Assembly (NCBI GenBank): GCA_030374765.1
Contig: JARGXX010000068.1
Span: 4,898,001 to 4,962,000 of the forward strand
Reading direction: 5' to 3'
DNA from: Agarophyton chilense
Lineage: Eukaryota > Rhodophyta > Florideophyceae > Gracilariales > Gracilariaceae
DNA length: 64,000 nt
Part shown: positions 32,506 to 44,302 of the stretch, one piece after another
Numbering within the stretch: position 1 is the stretch's first letter
How the letters are laid out: every line of letters begins with the position of its first letter
The notes under the pieces: generated by a model
What the model was told of the DNA's origin: nothing
The model's input: only the letters and a program-made list of their open reading frames with translations
The model's database searches: none
Translations under genes and position numbers: made by a program

Positions 32506-35500
32506 TTAGAAATGGGATGTGCCCATGAGCCCGACTATCGAGGAGTTGATCTCCCTGGGGAGTGGTAATCGCATGCGTCGATGATATCGCACGAGTTGCG
32601 AACGGGGGATATGAGCTATAGGTTCCCACGTATCCGCTTCCGGAGGAAAACCGTACCAACGGACTCGATACAGTAATTCTCTAGTATCTTCATGCTCGCC
32701 ATGTTCACATATGCGATCCATAACATATTCCTGGGCGTTTCCCAATGCTTTCGCTGTTGGCGCGAGACTCCTGTTAACAGGTTTGAAATGCCTTAGGGCT
32801 GACCCAAGCGTCTCTGTGTTAGCAGTCTCAGCGTCGCTAAGCGTTCGCTCGTCGACTAACTGTCGTACTGCCCGCAGGGGCAGTGTACTAATTCCTTGAG
32901 AACCTTTCTCATATAAAGAGCTATCCTGTTTTACAGGTTCCATAGAAGCGTACTTCTTGCTACTTCTCAATTCCATTCGTGGATGAACTTCCTTCGGTTT
33001 ATCCGATTCTGACCGCTGTTCGGTGGACGATAGTGCTTGCACCACGACAGGAGGCGATATCTGTTCTTCTTCCTTCCCACGAGGGATGGGAGCCGATATC
33101 GGCGGAACAGCGAGTGGCGCTTCACCTGACGGTTCAGCCTGAAGCGGCACCGGCGCGTTTTCGCGTGCACTCGTTTTCAAGTCCGTAGGGCCAACGTCCA
33201 AAACATCTTTCCTGCTTTCAGGTTCCATTTCTGTACTTACGGGTGTGCGCGTGCCACGGGGCATATCCCGATATTTCGGAAGCTGTCCGTGATTGGCGTA
33301 CGCAACCGCCGGCGGTGGGAGATCAGGATCTTTCTCCTCCGCTCGAGCCATTGGTGGTGGTTCACTCTCCCCAGAGTCACTTGGGCTTCTGTCTTGACGT
33401 TCCGTCGCACTTGCCTCCTTAGTTCTACCAGATACCTGGACTTCCACTTGCGGGTCAGGCGCGACTTCAACGCGATCGCGCGATACACGTTCAACTTCCT
33501 CACCTCTCTTGATGACCACTGTGTCTTCATCAAGGTCCACCACTTTGAAGGGTCCAGCCGCTATCGGCAACAACTTATGACGATATTCTTCCTGTTTGTC
33601 GGGTCTTTCGACTCGCACGAAGACGTGACCTCCTACTCGGATTGCCGGATTTCCTCTTCGCCTTCTGGCGTCATAGTTTCGCTTATAACGAGCTTGCGTC
33701 TTTGATAACTCCTTAGCGACTTCTTCCGCTCTGGCCTTCAGGTCATTCCTCCATTTCAGATGGTACTTAGCCGGGGTCAGCGCGTCCAATTCTGTCTCGT
33801 CGTCGAGCGCAACCGGTAAAGCCGGAGGGTTACGTGAGAGCACGAGGTCGAACGGTGCCGTCTTTGTAGAGGTATGCACTTGCGTATTGTACGCGTAGCA
33901 CAGAGTATCTGTAAACATGTCCCATTCTTTCGGGTGGTCCGCGATGTAGTGTCGTAATGCTGCTATCAGCGTGCGGTTGAAACGCTCCACCTGACCGTTG
34001 CATTGCGGATGATAGGTCTTGGTAAACACGTTTCGAATGCCCACAATGCGGCAAACATTCTGAAAGAACTTCGCAACGAATTGCTTCCCATTATCTGATA
34101 ACAGAACTTCTGGTGGTCCCTATAAAAATACCCAGTGTTTGATAAACGCCTGTGCGATTACGGTTGCGGTTATCCGCTTCAGCGGCACAGTCCACACTAG
34201 CTTCGAGAAGCGGTCGGTGATTACCAATAGGTAGCGATAACGTCGCCTTGAGCGAATCAATTCCCCTAGGATGTCGATACTGACGTATTGTAAAGGCGCC
34301 TTCCCCTGGAATAACGTCATCGGTTTCCGCTTCCTGCAAAGCTTCACGCGATTCTTCGCCCATGTTGTACACAACCTCACTGTAGCATGGTAGTCCATTG
34401 CCAAAGTAGGCCAGTAAAAATCTCTTCTTAGAGTCATGAACAACTTCGTTCCTCCTGCGTGACCAGACAGCCTGCTGTAGTGTGCCAGATGGAGTACTCG
34501 ACTCTTCAAGACGTGTGGAATCACGATTTGACCATGCTTTTCGACATGTCTTAACAGTATTCCTCGTGAATCGAGTGAAAAGGGGAGCTCCTCCCCCCCG
34601 TTAAGACGAGAGCGTTTCGACGCATAAAACGTATCGGCGTGTTGCTCATTGAGGAGCTCAGTGCACGAGATTCGCTCGAGTTGAACTGAAGGGTCAGTGT
34701 CTGCTAATGCAAGGAACGGGTCTGCATCCGAATAATCATCAAGGGTCTCTTGTTCCTCTTCTTCAAAAGATGGTGAATTGGTCTCCATGTAGAAGCAAGG
34801 TATCTCTTCATCGATTTCGCCTTGGGTTTCGCCCAGTGTTTTGAGTCGCGATAGCGCGTCAGCTTGGACATTGGCCAATCCCTTCTTATACCTCACTTCG
34901 AAATCCAATTCAGTAAGGCGTGAGCGCCATCGTGTGAGACGACCAGACGGGTCTGTAATGGACAATAACCATCGTAGAGACGAATGATCTGTGTTGACGG
35001 TAAAACGTTCTCCTTGGAGATACGGTCGCAATGTGGTTAGAGCCCAAACGACTGCAAGGCATTCCTTTTCTGATACTGAATACTTCTTCTCAGCTGCGTT
35101 CAGCGATCTTGAACAGTAACCAATGGGTATGCGTTCACCATCAGGATGTGTTGGAAAAAGGGCACACCCTACTTGGTACTCGCTAGAGTCGGTATCCATT
35201 GAGTCGAACGCTTCCACTTCAGCTTGTCTGAATTGTTCCAGCTGTACTGGTTGTCCTTTACGCAGCTTTGCGTTGAGCGGTGCCGCTATATGCGAGTATC
35301 GCGGCACGAATCGTCGGTAGAAGTTGAACAAGCCGAGGAAAGAACGCAATTGCTTCTGTGTCGACAGAGGTTGTACTTCGCGGAGAGCCGCTGTTTGTGC
35401 CTCTTGAATGGCAAGCTGTCCTGGCTTGATCACATGTCCTAAGTACCGGACGGTGCCAGCGAAGCATTCGCATTTATTGAACTTCAAGGTGATACCTGCG

Positions 35501-37221
35501 CTCTGTAGTGCTTTGAGGATCTTCTTGACATGCCGTAAATGGCTTTCCACCTCCTGGGAAAAGATGATCACATCGTCCAAATAGACTAAACAAGTCTTCC
35601 ACTTGTATCTTGAGAGCAGGATGTCCAGAGTACGCTGGAAAGAAGCCGGTGCATTCGTTAAGCCAAAGGGCATCCTTTTGAAACGGTAGAGACCGGCGTG
35701 ACACGCAAATGCGGTTTTATCTTGGTCTTCTTCCGCTACAGGCACCTGCCAATAGCCAGAGTTGGCGTCCAACGTGGTGAACACGTTCGCTTCTCCTAAG
35801 CTGTCAATACATTCGTCCATTCGAGGCAACGGGTATGTATTTCGAGCTGTAACTGCGTTCAGTTTTCGATAATCGATACAGAATCGTAAAGAACCATCAT
35901 TTTTTGGGACCAGCACCACTGGTGAGGCTCAAGCAGATTGAGCTGCTTCGATTACTTTTTCTTCCAGCATTTTTCTGACATTCTCCTCCTCGATTTGGCG
36001 AGTTCGCGGTCCCGCTCTGTAGGGTGGTTGGGAGATGGGTCGTGACCCTGGGACCAAATCAATGTGGTGTTCCGTAGCTGAGATCTCTCCTAGTTTTACA
36101 CTCCACATGGATGTATACTTCTTCAGCATAGACCTGATCTTCGTTCTGTAGTTTTCCGACACATGTGCTAAGTCTAGCTCATCGACCAGGCTCTCTGGAT
36201 CCTTTGCCGTTTGCAATTGATCTCCAGACGGAGTTTGCAGTTCTTCGTCTGTGTCACCGACATGGGTTAATCCCAATACTTCTGCAGTAGAAATATGAGT
36301 AGGGACCACCACTGTGGGATGAGGCAAAGCTGTTGCAACAACCTGATTCTTCGGTATCTGATAATCGTTATCGGTGAAGTTACTCACTAGTATCCAAAAG
36401 GGGCTACCAGGATCGCCCTGAACAATGCCGTTAGCGACTAGCAATCCACGGGATTCTTAAATCCGAGTATTCGGTTGAATTACCACGAGTCCGTGTCGTT
36501 CTGTTCTTACTTGAACCCAAGTTTGGGTTTGCGCCTTCAGCATGGCACTCTTCGCTACTCGAATCCTCGGCGAGGCCCGTCCTCGGGATTTCCCGTATTC
36601 CATAGATGGTGGAAGTGGAGGTGCTTCGGGGCAACGACGCATTGGCTTGCGAACAATTGGTACCATTGATCCATCATCTAGTTCCACAATTTTTCTTCTC
36701 GGGCGAATGGCTTCGACAAACTTGTCGCAATAACCACATCCCAGTACCACTGGTTCACCTAACGTCTTACAGACGATGAAGTCGACTAGGACTAAAAAGC
36801 GTCCCAAACGCACCACGAGTCGAACTGTTCCCAGTGTCTTCACAGCATTTTTGTTGGCATCCCGGATGTCCTGTAAAAGACCGTATCGAATACGTTCTAA
36901 GTCAGCAGGAGCGAGCTCCGATTCCCGTTTAAAATTCGGACCAGCACCTGGGTCCAGGATAGTCAGTCGGCGAGATAACAGATTCCTGTCAGAGCCGATG
37001 TCAGCATAGACCTTATAGTTTCTTTTAGACACTACCATGAGGTAACTTTCCCGTTTTGATGGACAAGTATAACGTCTCCCAGGACGATGTAACTCCCAGT
37101 CAAACTGTACTCGCTTTCCGTCCTGCGGATTGATTCCGTACGGCGGAAATTTCTGAGGCCTCAAGAGAATCTTGGGTTTCCAAGCGCGGGAGCAGGGAGG
37201 CGAGCTCTCCCTGTTCAGCAC
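32506..37221 (-). pseudogene. pol: E1 pol: protease, RT, RNase H, integrase, chromodomain
   Basis: One reading frame from about 37221 to 32506. Protease: NYKVYADIG then LDPGAGPN, where the catalytic DTG has become DPG. RT: PIGVLVPKNDGSLRFCIDYRK-type start, MPFGLTNAPASF and CLVYLDDVIIF. RNase H: TDSSEYQVGCALFP, YSVSEKECLAVVWAL, TDHSSLRWLL. Integrase: zinc module HYSRLSGHAGG..., core VSIDILGEL, SDNGKQF, CNGQVERFNRT. A GPF/Y region and Pro-rich linker follow, then a chromodomain at about 32735-32570 (ELLYRVRWYGFPPEADTWEP). Stops: TAA 36457, TGA 35929 (Trp in E2) and TAG 34120 (Tyr in E2). Pol lies in the -1 frame relative to gag. Confidence 0.92.
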
Positions 37222-37268
37222 TACGGGATCGACTAGTGCCGACCCCCTAGGGGCTCCCTCCCTTAGTT

Positions 37269-39418
37269 TTACGGTTGCACCGGCTGCTTCGCCTCAAAGG
37301 CGCCTCTTCCTACCGGGGTTCCGGGGTGTAACACTTCAGCATTCTGAGCAACCGGCTTGTCCGTCCGGCGCATTGGTGTCTGAGAAAACCAACTTTTGTC
37401 TTTCCAATACATGCCCGCCGGTACGCCGCTCCTTTCCTCTTCTGAGAGTGCTTCGTAATTCGTCATGATACGACTCAGATCCTTTGCAGGAAGCGTGCAT
37501 TCTGCACTCAAATGGTGTTTTCCATAACATGAATAACATATCAAACCGTCACGAAGGTTGGTCAACATCGGTTGTGAACGGTATGCCGTGCAAGTATCCA
37601 CCCATCCGTGTTTCCCGTTCTTAAAACCTCCTTGTGGTGGCACCGTGTAGAGACGGTACATAGGGCGACGGCCCTCCATAGCCATTAGGGCTTCCTCGTC
37701 CTGAGACTCCGAGTGTGGGAGATCCACTGTAGGTACAGAAGAGTCCGTATATTCCATTAAATGGACCGCCTCCTCATGCGAGTCACTCCCTTTGGGTGCC
37801 AACGACAAATCTCGTGAGTCAACTGGAGATTCCAGATGTAGCAGTTTGCTGCGCTGATTAACTCTGGCGGAGATCTTTCCCTTACCCATTGAGATTCCAA
37901 AAGCCACTGAACGACGGGGGCTACCACGCGCTCTGGCCGCGTCTCCCTCAGCTTTCGCAAACTGAACTAACTCCAAAAAGGAGACTCTTCCATGCTTCTC
38001 TTGATATTGAGCTACCAACGACTTGATGCTCGGGTCCAGCCCGTCGATGTACAAGGTAATCTTGTCCTCCGTCGAGTGGACGTTTCCACAGCGGACTGAA
38101 GCTTTTTTAAGCCTTGAGCTGTACTCAGCTTCGCCCTCCTCAGGCTTTTGGGTCACATCCCTTAGGTCCAGGATCGCCTGACGTATCGCGTTTGAAGTCG
38201 CGTAACTGCGCAGCAAATACTGCACCGCCTCTGGCCATGAGGTAACGCCGCCTTCATCGGCTGTAAATGATCCGCATACGGAACGATCTTGCTCTAAAGC
38301 AAACCCCTTCAGGAAGTGTTGTAAAGACACAAATGCCTGTGTTTCACTCATATCTAGAGTGTCTGCTTCGGCAACGAATCGAGTGAGAAACTCGATAACG
38401 AGAATGGGGGTTTTCCCATCAAATGTTAAATCAGTAAGGCCGATCTTCAATCGTTTGATGTGATCCTTCACCTTCGCGGTTTCGCGTCCTGAGCGCTTCT
38501 TGCTCTTCACCTTCAGACGGTACTACCTGTAATTCAGGACCTTCCGATAAAGCGGATTCGTGCACGGGAGCACCTTAAATCCTCTGTAAGGTGAGCCCTT
38601 TTTTCTCATTAACCACGAAGACGTGTTCTTCTTCCGAGATCGGGACTTTCGATGACCATCATCACTGTCGTCGTCATCTGACGTATCTGAATCATCAGAA
38701 TCACCAATACTGGAACTGAAGCCCTCCGTACTTGAAGATTCAACACTCGTATCAAGTGCGGACTTCCGCTTCTTACGTCGTGACTTCGACTTCTTCGAAC
38801 GAGCTTCCTCCAAAGGAGCTCCTTCCTCTTCCAGCACGACTGGTTTAGCAGCAGTCTGCGCATGAACTGCCGCCTCCAGGCGTTCTAAACGAGGGTTAAC
38901 TCGAGTGGAGACTTCCTCTACATCCACGGTAAATCCGGGTAGTGCATCGGGCGTATTCCCGTACCTCTCCCGTAGATGGTTCAAATCCTCACGTAGTGTT
39001 TTCACTGATGCAGAGACCTGCTTCCCATCGTCTTGACGAACGAGTGCTTGGTGCGCACTGCGTAATTGTTCGACGTCAGCGATAAGAGCAGCGATCTGCG
39101 ATTCCAAGGCAACCATGCGCACACGCAAAGCGCTTGACTCAGACTTGAGACGGCGCAATTCCCTGCGCAAATCATCCTCTTCTTGAGGTCCGACGACCTC
39201 AGGGTCAACTAAGGCTTATGTGGTGGCCGTGACTGCCACTTCCACAGGGGCCGGTATATCCGAAAGATCTCGTTCATCATTGACCGAGAGTGAGAGCGAC
39301 ATCGCTTGACGATACAGCCGCTCTCCGGCTTCAACAGATTAGGAGAGCCTCGGTTTCGGGGTGGTGCCGCAGGACCGGGGCGACCAGTACTCGACAGGCT
39401 TCGGGTCTTCGGCATCCT
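37269..39418 (-). pseudogene. gag: E1 gag
   Basis: N-terminus MPKTRSLSS at 39418 in one frame; from about 39200 a coiled-coil region (RRELRRLKSESSALRVRM) continues in another, then a Lys/Arg/Ser/Asp-rich segment. After a TAG at 38523, where E2 reads Tyr, comes the capsid-like core (LVIEFLTRFVAEADTL, WPEAVQYLLRSYATS, YSSRLKKASVRCGNV, LYIDGLDPSIKSLV). It ends in a Cys/His segment ICYSCYGKHHLSAEC that fits a zinc knuckle (CX2CX4HX4C). One frameshift and one nonsense codon make it inactive. Confidence 0.85.
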
Positions 39419-39610
39419 AGACCAAACCTGAGTCCAGGTGCGAACCAAATGGTGTCTTCGACTTCTCGACCACGTGTTCAACCACGATGAATTCCGCAAT
39501 TGCCGGAGGTGGTTCGATAAACAATAACTGTAGTGATTCCACATCTTCCAAGTATCGATATCAATTCCACGTTCCAGGAACGAATTGTTCAGTGCAGCTG
39601 ACCACAGTGG

Positions 39611-39628
39611 TTCTAAGTCGGGAGACCA
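39611..39628 (-). other. E1 primer-binding site
   Basis: Minus strand TGGTCTCCCGACTTAGAA, two bases after the 5' LTR. E2 has the identical 18 bases. The TGG start fits a tRNA 3' CCA end; I could not assign the tRNA. Confidence 0.85.
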
Positions 39629-39630
39629 CT

Positions 39631-40294
39631 TGTATTATCCGCTCTGACGGAGAGAGCAGACCCCTGCGACAGCGTTCGGACTGCCAATGGGTCGCTTGCG
39701 GAGAAGTAAAAGGGGTGTTAGAGCTACAACACCAGCGAGCTGGAAGTGGGGTGTAAGGCCACTACTCGCCAGCGAGGGTGAACAGTGCAACTGTAAAACG
39801 TTGATGGAATATAGGTACGAGACGGCTCGTGAAGTGGTTGGGGGCTGACTATCTATTATAGCTCGTCCGGATCTCCGGTTAAGGAATCCTAAGCGAGGAA
39901 CAGAATAGTCATGATGCCCATGTTGTCTCCATTACTTGGAGTTGGCGCTCACCTCTGGTGCACTATATACTGTGTGCCAGGGTGAGTGCCCAAATAAAAA
40001 TATAAATAATACCCAGTGGTCAGCCACTTAGCCAAACCACTGTATTGGTACGGTCCCTAATGGACGTCTAGCTACAAAGTAGTAAAACCTGCCACGTGGT
40101 TCGCCACTACATGCGCCGTTGCAAGCCACTCCACTCGTGATAAATCGTGTTCCACTAATGTACCCTGCCTCCTGGCATCCTACGCGGTGTGCCGTTTCAT
40201 ATCACAATGCTGATGATATCACTCACTTATGAGTTCCAACCGCGACTTCGCGAAAATCAGCTTATCGGATTCCCCGACATAGTAGAATACTACA
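39631..40294 (-). repeat. E1 5' LTR
   Basis: 664 bp, same ends as the 3' LTR. On the element strand TATATAGTG near 39965-39973 is a possible TATA box; that is only a suggestion. Confidence 0.95.
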
Positions 40295-40299
40295 GCCAT

Positions 40300-42846
40300 G
40301 ACCGTAAGGTTGCATGCGAGGTGGTGCAGTTGCGAAATTTTGATCGATTATAAGTCTGGAGCTGAACTCGAATGGTTGCTGATCTGTGCAGACGGCAAAG
40401 GCGAAGAGCTAGGCGTGCTTACCGTGTACAGCCAAGGATGGCAGTCAAGCTTGGGTGGTTAGGGGCCCCGAGGCTCAGGTCCTACTGTAAATCCTACCAT
40501 ATTCTACTTAAAAAATAAACAATTTCTAAAAGCTGCACTAGTATTCATCCACGTACACCCGTGCCGTGGTTGCGTTATCTGTTCTGTAGTGGAATGTTCC
40601 TTCCCCTCCCATTGTCTACTTGTCCCGCCACCGCATCTCCGTCCGGGTTGGCGGCAGTCCCACGTGGGCGCGTGGCCGTCAACTGATTGTTTTTCAACAC
40701 TGCCGTCCGTCCGGTATGCCATTCTCGCTCATCCGCACGGTTCCGCCACTCTACTACAGTAGAGGTCACGGTCACAAACTACCTCCAAACGAGGATGTGG
40801 AGCTCTCTCTTTCCCGTTCATAATTCCTTGCAGTCCTTTGGTGTAAGCATTCCACTGCCAACCAGCACAATCTAGAAGAACCAAACATCTAGGGAACCAC
40901 GCCATTGAGAGCTGTTTCTCAAATCAGTAAATTTAATTAGTCTGGGGTGTATGAAAGTAGTTCTCTTCCACCTTGTCGACAATGGCGGAACAAAAAGCCG
41001 AAACAGACTGTAGAGACGTTGATTCCCCCAAATAAAAGGTCTCGTCCATTCTATTAGCATAGTACCCATACCCAAAATATCTTAAAGCTGCTACCATCTA
41101 GAGCAGAAGAGATACGCCGTACCTCCCTATACAATAGGGACGCATTCCAGCTCTCAAGTACGCACTTTTATTCAACACTTCGTTAAAAAGTTTCCTGAAA
41201 TTCGTTTAGGGTATCCGAAAACGACGCTCGAAATTCTCCACGGGATATACGGAGCCTTTTCATTCTGACTCATCAATGCGATTTTCGTTTTCTCTCGAGA
41301 AATCGTCCACCATCAATCCCAAGTGGGTCTCACCAAAGTCGCGGAACACATTACAACTTCTTCTCAGACTTGATATCTTTTGCTTGCCTCGTTGAAGAAA
41401 AAGGTAGCAACAGCAGTCATCTGCATCTCATTCCAGATCGCCACTGTCAGCTCGTTCTCATCATCTTCGCCGAATGACAGGAGCCTGACCATGTTCTTGG
41501 CTACCCTTCATACTGGACTTAAAAGCAAATCCAGCAGCGGAGGACGTGAAAGTAATAGAGTGGGGGTGCGTTGACATGGCAAAAGACGGAAAGGCGACGT
41601 GTTCAAAAACAGCAGAGACGCCTTTCCAAATTTTTCCTCAGCCAGCAGAGGTTCGAGGGCGTGAAGCTAAGACGTGAGGATTTTATCGGTACGACGGCAG
41701 CAAAGTGCGAACTATTTCTTTCGTAGACACGGTGGTGCACGGAGAAGGTTTGCAGCTCGCGTTGATGCCCAAAGAGCTCAAGCGCTCACCGAGGTGAATG
41801 GGGTGTGCGTGAGGACTTCCACCCGAAACTATAGCTTGTGAAGTATGCACTGGGGGACGAAGCAGAGCAGAGTGTGGCAGGTGGATAGCACCTTATGGTT
41901 GGAACGCACCGAGAATTATATGGAACGATTGAAGTTGTTTGCGGTGATTGAAGCGACGATAAATGCACACAGCACGGAGCATGAGAGGGTGCGTATGTAA
42001 ATGAAGGTGGAGGAGATGGCCCGGGACGTGTTTGGGGGAGGAGCATGCGGAGAGGTTACGTAGAGATCTCAGGTGGCGGGGGTTGAGAAAGCAGTGGATG
42101 TAACGGAAGTGATTGAGAAAAAATAAGCACTGAACGTTGTAGTAGAAGGATTGGCTGAAAATCCGGATGCAAAGTAGGGGCTGAAAAGCCGGATGAAAAG
42201 TAGGGGCTGAACGCCGGGGGGTGAAGGTGGCGGGAGTTCGAAGACACAAAAGGATGCTTAGCACCAGAAAGATCAAGGTAATCAAAATGCAATAGTGTTT
42301 GAAGACATTTCGCACCTGGGAGATCAAGGAGATCGGAGTGCAGGAGAGTGAAAAGGCGCTAGGCGCCGGGGAGATAGATCTGGGGGCGATGGTAGCGGTT
42401 TCCGGTTTCTTCACCGTCTCCTGCGTTGAGCAGATGCGAGGGTGGCGCGGAAAAGATATTCAATTCTGGAAAGGCGTTGGAGACAGAGCACGTACCACTG
42501 GGCTCATTCTGAAAAGCCGAAGAGTCAATCTAAAATCAGTTGAAGCGGAAAAATCGAGGTAGTGTTACATGCTCCGGCGTCCAATGAAACACAGTCCATG
42601 CTTGGATCGTTCAATTCGTTGGATCCTATCGTTGAAAAAGCTCTTATGAAATCCGTCGAAACACGAAAATTCACAAACCAAACTGAAACACTGTAAATTA
42701 AATATTGTCTTTGAAATTTCATTATTTTTTGGCATTATGGATTACACCAATTAAGGAGACAGAAGTATTACTTAATAGCCTTGCCGATGATACCATCTAT
42801 GAGGATGCGCATCTATGCGCGCAAATGCAGAAAAACATGAAGAAAA
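40300..42846. other. E0 leader side and unrecognised sequence
   Basis: Directly right of E1 this must be the E0 leader, since E1 split the E0 gag ATG. Further right, frames such as 41893-42414 (minus) are low-complexity and have no domain I can name. A short GTAGGGGCTGAA repeat occurs near 42175-42215. I found no copy of the sequence left of aORF-0, so the E0 LTRs remain undefined. Confidence 0.4.
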
Positions 42847-43290
42847 GAGATGTGAAGGAGCGGTGATAGCGGTTGAGCTCTGTAAGCCGCAGGGCCCTGA
42901 AGGATCTTGCAGACGACACGTGGACGGGTCGACCTCAGGTGGACTCGTGTAGATTATTAATTTGTTTTAATTAATGTAATAGATTAGCCTTACAGTGCCG
43001 GGGAGATCCCAGCGCCTCGCCAGTACTATTTAGTTGGCTCGAGTGACGCTTCTCCCTTAGAGTTTGGGAGGCACCGTTAGGATACTAAATAACCCCCTTT
43101 GGTTTATTAGTTCCACCCTTTGGTCTTCAAGCCATCGGTTCCGTAGCTCCAACCTCTAGTACTACGCAGCAAACGCCAGCCCATGGCACTAAGTACTCTG
43201 GGAATGCCGCCTTCAAAGATTCGAACCTTAGGCCCCGCTCTACCACGCTACCACCGGTCGAGACCCGCACGCTGACCCAACAGTCATTGC
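42847..43290 (-). repeat. R3 dispersed repeat, copy 2 (inverted)
   Basis: Reverse-complement partner of 23363-23807. On the minus strand GGTGGTAGCGTGGTAGAGCGG is followed closely by AAGGTTCGAATC, giving a better match to tRNA A- and B-box sequences than copy 1. No anticodon arm fits between them. Confidence 0.75.
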
Positions 43291-44302
43291 GGTACAAAAG
43301 ACTATTGTCTGAGAGTTTCGCTCGGCCCCCGAGGGCGGGAGAGAAAATGGAGGCACGTGCTTTACTTGTAGGCTATCGGGAAGTATGTAGTTATGTTCGT
43401 TCTGTTGATTGTAGAGTTAATACAACCTAGAAAATCGTACTATAGCCTTCACGTATATATGTGTGACATAGCCAACGGCTATAGTGGTTTCGCATAACCG
43501 TAGTAGAGCTTAAAATAGTTCAACAACGAACTGAATTAATGAAAATCCAATAATAAATGTTAACAACCTTATTGTTACAATCGCTCTATCCTGGTTCGTA
43601 GATGTCGTACTCAAAAGAAAAAGGGTGAGAACGGCCTCTTTGACGTTTCGTTGCGCCGTTTCCACAAACCAGACCACTTCGTCCTTTTCTTTGTTTTTCA
43701 AAAGAAATAGGTAGCATACGCGCTGTTTAAATGATTTGCGCGCAAAAATTGCTGCGCATTTCTGTTCAGCTGAACAATATCCATCGTAAACAGTTTTTAA
43801 CGGTCTTTCATTGTCTTTGTGGAATCTGCAGAGCGTGAAAGCGTAGAAAACGCCCCGTACATAGCGCATAGTATCTTTGAGTTGTAAGCGAAAAAACACT
43901 GGCCTCAGACGCGGGCTCTGGCGAAAAGAACCGAGAAATCCAGGTCGCATCTTTTGTGGTAGCATTTTGTGGTGCGTGAAGAATTCTCTCTGTTCCAACC
44001 ATTGCGGGTTCTTGAAAGTTTTTGAGAGGCTTCTTTCGGTTCTGTCCGTCACCTTTGTGGTTCTTGTTCGTTGCGGCGGAGTAGACGTACTTCCGAGCGA
44101 TAGCAACCATCGTATTGCTGCCTGAAATGTACTCCATGGCTGCTTTGCGTTTTGTGCAAAAGATTTTCAACGGGCGGGTGAAGAAGTTGCCCGGATTATT
44201 ATCCAAACACCGATTGCTAAGGCGGTAAGTGAGCAAACTCTTGGCAGTTAGAGTTCACTACAACTCTAAAGTATGTAGAATAGAATCTTATGATGACAGC
44301 GA
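43291..44302. other. Two overlapping minus-strand frames of unknown nature
   Basis: Minus-strand frames at 43808-44236 (142 codons) and 43510-44106 (198 codons) overlap and show no motif I recognise. They lie where the end of the adjacent gypsy pol would be, so decayed retroelement sequence is the likeliest reading. Confidence 0.35.

Larger units (their letters stand above)
29341..40299 (-). mobile_element. E1: full-length chromodomain gypsy element with target duplication GCCAT
   Basis: Both LTRs are present (29346-30012 and 39631-40294), flanked by GCCAT at 29341-29345 and 40295-40299. Order on the minus strand: 5' LTR, primer-binding site, gag, protease-RT-RNase H-integrase-chromodomain; then the antisense ORF, polypurine tract and 3' LTR. 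The insertion interrupts the gag start codon of E0. Gag, pol and the antisense ORF all carry nonsense mutations, so this copy is structurally complete but inactive. Confidence 0.95.

Noticed and set aside
41893-42414. Minus-strand ORF of 173 codons
   Set aside because: Low-complexity Ser/Leu/His/Arg composition, no domain, overlapping frames equally long; not supported as a gene.
42847-43290. A tRNA gene on the minus strand
   Set aside because: A- and B-box-like sequences are present but too close together; no anticodon arm or acceptor stem can be formed.
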